Assembly (NCBI GenBank): GCA_016292335.1
Contig: JAECRX010000033.1
Coordinates: forward strand, 1 to 12,859
DNA length: 12,859 nt
Origin: Candidatus Sifarchaeum subterraneum
GTDB taxonomy: Archaea > Asgardarchaeota > Sifarchaeia > Sifarchaeales > Sifarchaeaceae
Direction of reading: 5' to 3'
Shown: positions 7,171 to 12,859 of the stretch, in pieces
Layout of the letters: the number at the start of each line of letters is the position of its first letter
Numbering within the stretch: position 1 is the stretch's first letter
Program-made: the position numbers and the translations under genes
The notes under the pieces: generated by a model
The model's input: the letters and a program-made list of their open reading frames with translations, nothing else
Told to the model about the DNA's origin: nothing
Database searches by the model: none

Positions 7171-7377
7171 TAATTTAGAATATCAGAAGCATTCTGAAAA
7201 TTTATGTCTTTGGATAATGAATATGCCTTTTAGAAGGAAAATTTTAGAACATTGTTATCAAAAAGTGACAGATAGTAATTTCTCTATAGTTTGAATATTT
7301 TCTCTATTTTTCATTTTTTGGATTGAGTTCTTTGTCCTTTATTCCCAAAAAATTACCCCTTCATTAAACGCTTCTCT

Positions 7378-7410
7378 TTAATATTTTTTTGGTTTTTTCC
7401 AAAATATTAA
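7378..7410. other. AT-rich hairpin in the divergent intergenic region
   Basis: TTAATATTTT(TTT)GG at 7378-7392 pairs with CCAAAATATTAA at 7399-7410 around a loop of six T, with a three-T bulge. It lies between the divergent methyltransferase and zinc-ribbon genes, upstream of the latter's TATA box. It could be a regulator site or only base composition. Confidence 0.35.
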
Positions 7411-7433
7411 TATTGAAAGAACTCTGAAAAAAA

Positions 7434-7443
7434 AAATATATTG
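7434..7443 (+). promoter_or_regulatory. Candidate TATA box of the zinc-ribbon gene
   Basis: AAATATATTG follows a run of A residues (purine-rich, as in a BRE). A start of transcription about 26 bases downstream gives a leader of some 10-15 bases before ATG 7478. This also supports ATG 7478 over TTG 7460. Confidence 0.45.
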
Positions 7444-7477
7444 ATCATTATCATTATAGTTGCTGTGGCGAGATAAC

Positions 7478-7717
7478 ATGGTGGAATTCTGTCCAAAATG
7501 TGAGGCATTATTAGTTCCACATAAGGGAACGCTGAAGTGCAGAAAGTGTGGCTACACCAAACCCATTCAAGAAGGAATAGATTATATCCTAAAATCACAC
7601 ATCACTCATGCTCCCAAGGGTAGACTTGTCATTGAAGAGGCTACTCGAAGAAGGAGATTGATCAACAGAGAAGAACTAGAAGACGAAGGTTTCGACACTT
7701 TTGATGAATATGAATAG
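7478..7717 (+). CDS. Short RPOL9/TFS-type zinc ribbon protein lacking the TFIIS-like domain
   Basis: The 79-residue protein starts MVEFCPKCEALLVP; a TTG at 7460 would add six residues. Cysteines C5-x2-C8 and C21-x2-C24 (CPKC and CRKC) form the N-terminal zinc ribbon shared by archaeal TFS (RpoM), Rpb9, Rpa12 and Rpc11, which anchors them to RNA polymerase. TFS is about 110 residues and has a second ribbon whose acidic Asp-Glu hairpin enters the polymerase funnel to cut backtracked RNA. Here that ribbon is missing and is replaced by a basic patch (RRRR, 57-60) and an acidic tail (ELEDEGFDTFDEYE). A transcription-related partner or regulator of RNA polymerase is likely; cleavage activity is not. 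An unrelated single-ribbon protein remains possible. Confidence 0.78.
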   Translation: MVEFCPKCEALLVPHKGTLKCRKCGYTKPIQEGIDYILKSHITHAPKGRLVIEEATRRRRLINREELEDEGFDTFDEYE

Positions 7718-7745
7718 AAGGGATTAACATTTTTAGAGATCCACG

Positions 7746-7770
7746 ATGGGGGCATTATTTTTCTCCCCAT
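7746..7770 (+). terminator. Possible terminator hairpin after the zinc-ribbon gene
   Basis: ATGGGG (7746-7751) and CCCCAT (7765-7770) form a six-pair stem around a T-rich 13-base loop, followed by T-rich ACTTCTTTTAATTG. It sits 29 bases after the stop codon. Archaeal termination mainly needs T runs, so the hairpin itself may be incidental. Confidence 0.35.
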
Positions 7771-8063
7771 ACTTCTTTTAATTGTTCTGTGTCAGAAAAA
7801 TAATCTTTACCGGACAGATTGGATATAAAAAATTCTTTTGAAAATTTTTAATTTGTGACATAATTCTTCAAGGCTCAAGTTTTTGGTTCTTGGGTAAATT
7901 ATTCTAAGATGAGTCAATTCATCAACGGCGAGAAGAATTTAATTCAAAATGTTTTGAATAACGAATATAGATCATTTATTCTGTTAAAAATAAAAAATAT
8001 CAGACATTGTTTATATCCAAAATTCTTTTTAATTTCTTCCTTTTCATCCCACAAGGGAAATAT

Positions 8064-8068
8064 GGAGG
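8064..8068 (+). promoter_or_regulatory. Shine-Dalgarno site of the acidic repeat gene
   Basis: GGAGG lies eight bases before ATG 8077. It is one of the clearest ribosome sites in the window, fixes the start, and argues that the short repeat protein is translated. Confidence 0.65.
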
Positions 8069-8076
8069 AAAAAATA

Positions 8077-8202
8077 ATGCCTAAATCTAGGAGAGAGAAG
8101 GAGGAGGAAGACTGGGAAGAGGAAGAGAGGGAAGACTGGGAAGAGGAAGAGAGGGAAGACCGGGAAGAAGAAGAAGACGAAAATGAGGAAGAGGAAGACT
8201 GA
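8077..8202 (+). CDS. Small Glu/Asp-Trp repeat protein, ended early by TGA
   Basis: The 41-residue protein starts MPKSRREKEEEDW and then consists of Glu-rich repeats: two copies of EDWEEEER, one worn copy beginning EDREEEED, then ENEEEED. At 8200-8202 the codon is TGA. The frame stays open after it for 16 more codons, EEEDWEEEDWEDENWA, to TAA at 8251-8253. The TGA sits exactly where the repeat predicts TGG (Trp), so one G-to-A change would have truncated a protein of about 58 residues. Elsewhere in the window TGG is used normally for Trp. It has a basic N-terminus and an extremely acidic, tryptophan-punctuated body, probably disordered. Similarity to a known family is not apparent. A strong GGAGG site and a TATA-like box support expression. 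Confidence 0.5.
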   Translation: MPKSRREKEEEDWEEEEREDWEEEEREDREEEEDENEEEED

Positions 8203-8253
8203 GAAGAGGAAGACTGGGAAGAGGAAGACTGGGAAGACGAGAACTGGGCCTAA
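8107..8253 (+). repeat. Purine-rich tandem repeat (24-base units, then 15-base units)
   Basis: Two identical 24-base units lie at 8107-8130 and 8131-8154, with a diverged third at 8155-8178. After a break, three 15-base units of the form GAAGACTGRGAAGAR lie at 8194-8208, 8209-8223 and 8224-8238. The plus strand is almost all purine. Point changes fall in the Trp codons: TGG to CGG in the third long unit and TGG to TGA in the first short one. Confidence 0.85.
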
Positions 8254-8287
8254 TATAAATTCTTCTGAGATTTATGGTCAACTATGG

Positions 8288-8803
8288 CTAAATAGATAGA
8301 TTGTGGAATTCTGGTTTTAGATCTGCTCTTTCATATGCTTTCCTGACAATTTCAATTACATTCTTTATATCACAATCAAAAATTTGTAAATGACTAGGGC
8401 AGCCCGAGTTACAGTCGGAAGATCCAAATTTGGAAATTGCTGACTTTGGGCTAAACAGATACATATTTTGGACTATTTCGCATTCTTTCTTGTTTTCTGT
8501 TTCAGAATATATTATGTACTTTAAATTCGACATTGATGAAGAAAGAAGATAATCAATATGCCAATAAAGTTTTTTCTTCATTGATATATGACGAGATATT
8601 CGTCCATATAAGCTCGAAGAACCTTTTCCAACTGCTGATCCAGTATAAGTATAAATACCTTTATGGAAGTCGCATTTTCCTAGTTTTCCAATCTCAAGTT
8701 GTGTAATACTCTTTTCAATTAGGATAATTAAAGTATAAACTCCCGTTTTACCTTTCAGAAAATCTAGAGAGTTGGCTGATGTAGATATGTGCATATTAAC
8801 CAT
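8288..8803 (-). CDS. Stand-alone DUF123 (GIY-YIG-related) protein
   Basis: The 171-residue protein matches the DUF123 pattern: GVYTLIILIE (21-30), the YTYTGSAVG stretch (51-59) equivalent to the Y-x-Y-V-G-S-A of the family, an Arg-His pair (RISRH, 68-72), WHIDYLL (81-87), and the C-terminal FGSSDCNSGCPSHL (126-139) with Cys and His residues. DUF123 is related to GIY-YIG nucleases, is widespread in archaea, and in some organisms is fused to DNA-repair nucleases, so a nucleic-acid role is likely though unproven. This copy is a single domain with a short C-terminal helix. ATG 8803 is followed by another ATG at residue 4; no ribosome site is evident. It lies convergent to the acidic repeat gene, with about 35 bases between stops. 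Confidence 0.88.
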   Translation of the reverse strand: MVNMHISTSANSLDFLKGKTGVYTLIILIEKSITQLEIGKLGKCDFHKGIYTYTGSAVGKGSSSLYGRISRHISMKKKLYWHIDYLLSSSMSNLKYIIYSETENKKECEIVQNMYLFSPKSAISKFGSSDCNSGCPSHLQIFDCDIKNVIEIVRKAYERADLKPEFHNLSI

Positions 8804-8984
8804 CTAATTCAAAGTTTCACAAGACAATATTTTTTAACTTCACTTGGGTTACTACTGTCGTGGGTATGTATAGCAAGACAATTTTTTTTGATCATTATAG
8901 ACAAAAAAGATTTACCCTACTCACACTTTTTTCATCACCCTTTTTTGTTCCCAATATCACTAGGCGATTCTTGAGGAAATTACT

Positions 8985-9647
8985 TTGGTTAAAAAAATAG
9001 CCATTGGATTCAGCGTTGGACATTGGAAAAATAGGCTAGGAATTTTTTTAGAAGAACTTCTGAATACTGTTGGCTTTGATTTTGCTACAATTGAGATTGA
9101 AACGATTGATCAACTTAAGGATGAAGAACTTAAGCATGAAATAGAAAAATGGGATCCCTTTATTAAACATTTCCACCTTTGGGGTGAAGTAGAAAGGCAA
9201 TACATTAATGAGAAAAAACTGCCTTTTCCTTCAGAAGAAAAGGAAATCATAATCCATTCAAAGAATCTTGAAGGAATATCTACTTTCAAATTACCTCCTA
9301 ATACAGTTGTTGAAAATTCAAGAGAGGATAATTTTTCGCGCATTCTTTCTGTCATTGAACCTGAAACTAAAATTTGTTTAGACATTTCTCACGCTATGGC
9401 TTCAGGCTATAGCCTAAATGATTTATTAAAAATTCCAGATCTTATTCCTCGCGTTTCATTAATTCATGTTAGCGATTTTTTAGGAAAAAAAACACATTTA
9501 CCTCTTGGAAAAGGATCTATGAATTTGGAAGAGTTCAAAAATTTTTTAGAAGAAACAAATGTTTCTCATATAACTCTTGAAGTCCAAGGAAAAGCTAGGA
9601 AAATTTTATCATCATTTACAATACTAAAGAAAATCCTAAAAACTTAA
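8985..9647 (+). CDS. Xylose isomerase-like TIM-barrel protein (AP endonuclease 2 superfamily)
   Basis: The protein has 220 residues from TTG 8985; GAGG at 8973-8976, eight bases upstream, supports this start and no closer ATG exists. The fold fits sugar-phosphate isomerases/epimerases and endonuclease IV: strand 1 IAIGFSVGHW, then metal-ligand-like residues at strand ends: E110 (TVVENS), D133 and H136 (CLDISH), H161 and D164 (LIHVSDF), H171 (THLPLGKG) and E199 (TLEVQG). The THLPLGKG motif followed by a metal Glu is typical of the superfamily. It is a little short (usual length 250-290), chiefly lacking insertions. It is the first of three plus-strand genes whose other members fit phospholipid or inositol chemistry, so it may act on a polyol or sugar phosphate, but DNA repair cannot be excluded. 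Confidence 0.8.
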   Translation: MVKKIAIGFSVGHWKNRLGIFLEELLNTVGFDFATIEIETIDQLKDEELKHEIEKWDPFIKHFHLWGEVERQYINEKKLPFPSEEKEIIIHSKNLEGISTFKLPPNTVVENSREDNFSRILSVIEPETKICLDISHAMASGYSLNDLLKIPDLIPRVSLIHVSDFLGKKTHLPLGKGSMNLEEFKNFLEETNVSHITLEVQGKARKILSSFTILKKILKT

Positions 9648-9745
9648 ACCAATATGTTTTAAACCGCGTATTTTGTGTTTCTGAGTCTGACCAACTTCGT
9701 AGATACTTTTAAAAGTTGGCAAAAGGAAAATTTTGAAGATACGCA

Positions 9746-10819
9746 ATGAATAATGAAAATGTGATATACATGAAAGCAGTTATTCCGGCAGCTGGTGAAG
9801 GCTTACGGATAGGTGGTTTAACCAGATATATTCCAAAACCCTTACTTCCCATTGCGAATCATCCAATAATTGAGCATTTGGTGCATTCCTTTAAATTGGA
9901 GGGAGTAACCGAGCTAATTATCGTTTTGGGGCATTTAAGATATAAAATTAAAGAGACTCTAGGAGATGGAAGGCGTTTAGGCGTAAAAATAAATTACGTC
10001 GTTAATGAAAATTACAAAAAGGGAGGAATTCACTCTCTTCTCGCTGTAAAAGATTTAATAGGTGAAGAAGACTTTATTCTATCACCTGGAGACTTATTTA
10101 TTCACCGTAAGGCGATAAGCACGCTGTGGAGTAACCATTCAAATAAAAAGAAATGTATAATGACTGTAGCAGTCGATAATTCATCCCAAAAGGAGAATGG
10201 AACTCTTGTATTTACAACTCCGGATAAAAAATCCTTTGGCCGAGTCTATGGAATTCATAAACCTGTTAAAAAAACTGGGGGTATTCCGAAAGTTTGTGTC
10301 TCCCTTTTAATTCTCAACCCCTCATTCATTGATTATGCGGAAAAAGCCATCGAATCCGGGTATACAAGAATCACGGATGCAATGAATATGCTTATAAAGG
10401 ATGAAGGCGTGGTTTGTTTTTCCGATTTATCCGAAATACCCGGTTTCTTCTGGTTTGACGTTGATAACATCAATATATTACTGCAATCGAACGCATATGC
10501 CTTAAAGAATGAAATCACTTTGGAGGATTTCCATATTCCAAAAGGTGAAAAAATTACAGGACCTTTCACTTCAAGATACCTTCAAATAGATAATGATTCA
10601 CAACTTTTTGGCCCAATATCACTTTTTGGAAAATGTCAAATTGGAGCGAGAAGTTTGATTTTTCCATATACTTCTATTCGTGAAAGTAATTTAGGGTCTG
10701 ATGTAAGATTAAGTAATTCCATAGTATTTGAAAATTCAAAAGTTCCAGATTACACAACGCTTAAAAATGCAGTTGTTTATTCTTCTCGAACCTTTCAGTC
10801 AGATTTTTATGAAAAATAA
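9746..10819 (+). CDS. Sugar/alditol-phosphate nucleotidyltransferase with C-terminal left-handed beta-helix
   Basis: The 357-residue protein likely joins a sugar- or inositol-phosphate to a nucleotide (NTP + sugar-P to NDP-sugar + PPi). Rossmann-type core: AAGEGLRIGG (15-24) then TRYIPKPLLPI (26-36) is the nucleotide-binding signature with Lys31; the substrate loop NENYKKGGIHSL is at 87-98; G115-D116 supplies the metal Asp; WFDVD at 236-240 is the second metal/product motif. Residues 285-345 show hexapeptide-like beta-helix turns (FGPISLFGKCQIGARSLIF and so on), as in GlmU-like proteins. The internal ATG 9770 (MKAVIPAAGEG) is the usual family start and is a serious alternative. The gene is 98 bases after the TIM-barrel gene, with TTTTAAAAG near 9707 as a possible TATA box, and 54 bases before the CDP-alcohol phosphatidyltransferase gene. 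An inositol-1-phosphate cytidylyltransferase-like role is possible. Confidence 0.82.
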   Translation: MNNENVIYMKAVIPAAGEGLRIGGLTRYIPKPLLPIANHPIIEHLVHSFKLEGVTELIIVLGHLRYKIKETLGDGRRLGVKINYVVNENYKKGGIHSLLAVKDLIGEEDFILSPGDLFIHRKAISTLWSNHSNKKKCIMTVAVDNSSQKENGTLVFTTPDKKSFGRVYGIHKPVKKTGGIPKVCVSLLILNPSFIDYAEKAIESGYTRITDAMNMLIKDEGVVCFSDLSEIPGFFWFDVDNINILLQSNAYALKNEITLEDFHIPKGEKITGPFTSRYLQIDNDSQLFGPISLFGKCQIGARSLIFPYTSIRESNLGSDVRLSNSIVFENSKVPDYTTLKNAVVYSSRTFQSDFYEK

Positions 10820-10873
10820 TACTTATTCAATAAGATTTATTATGAAAAATATTAAGATCAATGTGCATCGAAA

Positions 10874-11575
10874 ATGCCATCCAAATATCGAGTAAAAAGA
10901 ATCTTTAAACCGCTCATCGTTAAGACTGCCATAAAATGTGAAAAATTAGGGCTCAAACCAAATCAGATAACTCTATTGACTTTATGTTTTGCAATAATGG
11001 CATTTATCTCAATGTATATTGGTTTTATCTTATTGAATTATGCCCCCATTGTTGTTGCTTTATTCGGTGTTTTCGTTTTATTATCCGGCTTTTTCGATGG
11101 GATTGATGGTGAAGTCGCTAGAATTAGAGAAGAGGCATCATCAAAAGGTGGTTTTCTCGATTCAATCGTTGATAAATATTCTGAATCAATGATCCTTATC
11201 TCATATATTTTTTATGACCTAAGGGAAAAAAATGTGACATATTTTTGGATACCAATCAAATTTTGGATCAGCATTGCTTTGATCGGTTCAATTTTGGTAG
11301 GATATGCAAGAGCACGTGGAGAAGCTGCAGGAATAGAAGACTGCGATATAGGTTTAGCAGCAAAATCAGAAAGATTCTTAATAATTGGTACTACTGCAAT
11401 ATTTGTATTTATTCATCCGGCGATTCCCATCTTTGGATTAATTGCAGTAGCTTCCCTTGCAAATTTGACTGCAGTCTATAGGTGTTATTATTTATATGTG
11501 GGGCTTCAGAAAAAATCAGAAAAGAAGATATCAGCTGAAATTCGTGAGGAAATCACACCAGATACAGATATCTAA
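10874..11575 (+). CDS. CDP-alcohol phosphatidyltransferase, archaetidylinositol-phosphate synthase-like
   Basis: The 233-residue membrane enzyme displaces CMP from a CDP-linked lipid or alcohol with a second alcohol. The complete family signature is present: D75-x2-D78-G-x2-A82-R83-x8-G92-x3-D96-x3-D100 (DGIDGEVAR and GGFLDSIVD), giving all four metal/catalytic Asp residues. Upstream is LGLKPNQITLLT (25-36), and downstream GYARARGEAAGIEDC (143-157) and an S-E-R segment resemble archaeal synthases that make archaetidylinositol phosphate. Membrane helices lie at about 34-55, 59-75, 104-115, 131-146, 167-181 and 186-205. The tail is charged. Next to the nucleotidyltransferase the pair resembles the two activities that are fused in the inositol-phosphate cytidylyltransferase/DIPP synthase of some thermophiles. 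Substrate is inferred, not shown. ATG 10874 has no strong ribosome site. Confidence 0.92.
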   Translation: MPSKYRVKRIFKPLIVKTAIKCEKLGLKPNQITLLTLCFAIMAFISMYIGFILLNYAPIVVALFGVFVLLSGFFDGIDGEVARIREEASSKGGFLDSIVDKYSESMILISYIFYDLREKNVTYFWIPIKFWISIALIGSILVGYARARGEAAGIEDCDIGLAAKSERFLIIGTTAIFVFIHPAIPIFGLIAVASLANLTAVYRCYYLYVGLQKKSEKKISAEIREEITPDTDI

Positions 11576-11855
11576 GATGCTTATTAGTTTGGTTGTTTGT
11601 CCAATTTATCTTTTGTGAAATTTCCATAAAAAGATTGGTCTATTTGTTGTTAGTGGACTTACGAAGAGTTAAATTTTTCTAAAGTTTTTCATTCAAACGG
11701 TCTATTTCAGAATTTAAAAAAAGATACGAGACGCAGGTATCTATCTGTTTCATGGATTGTTATCTTCCTTTTTGCATTTTTCACTTTTTGTTCTTTTCGA
11801 AAGTAGAGTCCTTTTGGGTAGGGTGAAAGAGTGGAGTAGATATGGTTAATGGAAG

Positions 11856-12401
11856 TTATTCTGGTTCTTCCCGTTCTTTTGGAGGTGGTGGAACTTCAGG
11901 AAATTCTTCTAGTTCTTCTTCTGCTTCTACTGCTTCTTCTGCACCTGCTGTGGGCCATGGTTCATATTTAGCATCGGGTGAGTATGGTTCTATTTTTTCG
12001 TATTTAAATATTTTCGGACGAGTGATAAAACTGCCTGAAAATACTGTAACGAATATAATCGCTACTCCAATAGCGCCACCTACTGCTGTGAGGACGATAG
12101 CCGTACCCGCTGTAATATTTCCCATGAAAAACAAGTATATTGTAGCAAAGAAGGGGCCAGCATCAATTGTACCATAGAAAGCGGGACTAACAAGTAACAT
12201 AGCACCCGCTGTCAGTATAGCACCCTTTAAATTTCTGGTAATTAATCCAGCACTTATTCCTCCAAGAGCCCATGGGAGAATGTAACTTATAGGAGCAGCT
12301 GCAACGTCATATGGGACTAGAAAAGGAGAAATAGCTATGCTAACTGCAGTTACGACTAATAAACCAATGGCAGCAATTACTAAGTATTTTTCAAAGACCA
12401 T
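11856..12401 (-). CDS. Membrane protein with acidic proline-rich cytosolic tail, function unknown
   Basis: The 181-residue protein starts MVFEKYLVIAAIG. Hydrophobic segments at about 6-29, 40-55, 60-77, 83-95 and 98-124 suggest four or five membrane helices. From about residue 127 it is soluble: a basic stretch (ITRPKIFKYEKIEPYS), then an acidic and proline-rich tail (EEAVEAEEELEEFPEVPPPP). The tail looks like a docking or disordered segment. W44-x7-G52-L-I-T-R56 matches a motif in the membrane protein at 5128-5856. A GGAGA site (12411-12415) nine bases before the ATG supports the start, and CTTTAATTAG near 12440-12449 is a possible TATA box. No family recognised. Confidence 0.75.
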   Translation of the reverse strand: MVFEKYLVIAAIGLLVVTAVSIAISPFLVPYDVAAAPISYILPWALGGISAGLITRNLKGAILTAGAMLLVSPAFYGTIDAGPFFATIYLFFMGNITAGTAIVLTAVGGAIGVAIIFVTVFSGSFITRPKIFKYEKIEPYSPDAKYEPWPTAGAEEAVEAEEELEEFPEVPPPPKEREEPE

Positions 12402-12859
12402 TTTTTTTCATCTCCAAACAATCCCTAATCTGCATCAACTAATTAAAGTTTTCTTATTTCTATCTTTATTTGAGTTTGATGTTTATATTCTTATGGATAA
12501 TAAAATCAAAAATTGGTCAGTTTTGAACCTATTTTCGATAGATTTACCATAGTTCATAAGAGATGTGATGCTTAGAATTTGAAATGCATAAGTCTGTAGA
12601 TCCTATTGTGTCTAATGTTATAAATTTTCGAAATTTTCCAAATAACATCTTACAGGATTCGAGCGCGAATGCTCTCTCCCTTTAGGGGAGTAGATGAATC
12701 ACGACATTTACCACGATATAACTAATAATTTTTTCCTCTCTCTCCCCCATTGATTTCAATTCTATTAGTGGACATGGAGCTGCCAATAAAATTTATTTTA
12801 AAGCGCGATCCTATCCATCGATAGTATATAACAGTTAGAGGGGTAGAAGAGTGCTTGTA
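12402..12859. other. Non-coding right flank
   Basis: This 458-base flank holds the upstream region of the 12401 gene and the repeat at 12651-12703. I see no supported gene on either strand; the 71-codon frame on the plus strand from 12337 overlaps the gene's 5' end in antisense and has no start signal. A short AT-rich stretch with a C-rich run (12741-12750) closes the window. Confidence 0.45.
12651..12703 (+). mobile_element. Solo IS200/IS605-type right end (copy B)
   Basis: ACAGGATTCGAGCG is followed by C, GAATGCT, the hairpin CTCTCCC-TTTA-GGGGAG (about 12673-12690), TAGATGAATC and ACG. It matches copy A at 5947-6000 in the flanks, while the stem differs but still pairs. The CTCCC-TTTA-GGGGAG hairpin is typical of IS605 right ends. 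No transposase is attached on the side I can see, and no TnpB-like sequence precedes it. Confidence 0.58.

Larger units (their letters stand above)
7718..8076. other. Intergenic stretch before the acidic repeat gene
   Basis: Besides the possible terminator, I see only promoter-like sequence: TTTATATCC at 8010-8018 could be the TATA box for the acidic repeat gene, with a predicted leader of about 35 bases. An open frame running from 7909 into the repeat gene in the same phase is not supported upstream of 8077, where the Shine-Dalgarno site sits. Confidence 0.4.

Noticed and set aside
8200..8202. TGA as selenocysteine or as a reassigned Trp codon
   Set aside because: TGG encodes Trp in the other genes of the window, every other gene treats TGA/TAA/TAG as stops where expected, and a Sec within an acidic Trp repeat has no precedent that I know; a point mutation is simpler.
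8087..8281. Minus-strand Pro-Leu-Ser-rich open frame opposite the acidic repeat
   Set aside because: It is the antisense reading of the purine repeat; there is no start signal and the repeat phase is explained by the plus-strand Glu/Asp-Trp protein.
8789..8974. Plus-strand 61-codon frame after the DUF123 gene start
   Set aside because: It overlaps the 5' end of the DUF123 gene in antisense, has no ribosome site, and the translation is low-complexity Phe/His/Ser.
11842..12177. Plus-strand Ser/Gly-rich frame starting MVNGSYSGSS
   Set aside because: It is antisense to the acidic, proline-rich tail of the membrane protein at 11856-12401, whose start, ribosome site and hydrophobic pattern are better supported.
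1..12859. CRISPR array, integrase or attachment site
   Set aside because: No regularly spaced repeats, no integrase and no tRNA end were found on either strand.

Overview
The window looks like a piece of an AT-rich archaeal genome, most likely an Asgard (Promethearchaeota) lineage. Signs of an archaeon are TATA-type promoter boxes, an RNA polymerase M/TFS-type zinc ribbon, a DUF123 protein, and a CDP-alcohol phosphatidyltransferase of the archaetidylinositol-phosphate type. The Asgard hint is a protein joining a longin-like N-terminus to a prenyltransferase alpha-toroid. The assignment is inference; there is no rRNA or other phylogenetic marker here. Several genes use TTG or have competing starts, so some 5' ends are uncertain.

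Left part (1-2660), all on the minus strand: a ferritin-like/VIT1 membrane transporter cut by the window edge, a short leftover of a family-4 glycosyltransferase, the longin-prenyltransferase-like fusion, and a 65-residue two-helix membrane protein.

Middle part (2660-7180): a complete bacterial-type uvrC on the plus strand, a decayed 3' flank that carries a second copy of the uvrC tail, a polytopic membrane protein, and a transposon graveyard. The graveyard (about 5947-6276) holds an IS200/IS605-type right end, then a decayed TnpB C-terminus and a second type of right end whose last base touches the stop codon of a convergent SAM methyltransferase gene. A sequence very like the first right end occurs again at 12651-12703.

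Right part (7180-12859): a shortened RPOL9/TFS-like zinc ribbon, a tiny acidic repeat protein interrupted by a TGA where the repeat predicts TGG, a stand-alone DUF123 protein on the minus strand, then a plus-strand run of three genes: TIM-barrel isomerase-like protein, nucleotidyltransferase with a beta-helix tail, and CDP-alcohol phosphatidyltransferase. The last two fit polar-lipid or inositol-phosphate headgroup chemistry. A minus-strand membrane protein with an acidic, proline-rich tail follows. It shares a short motif with the membrane protein at 5128-5856.

The features most worth following are the longin-prenyltransferase fusion, the solo IS605-type ends, the zinc ribbon lacking its cleavage domain, and the interrupted acidic repeat.
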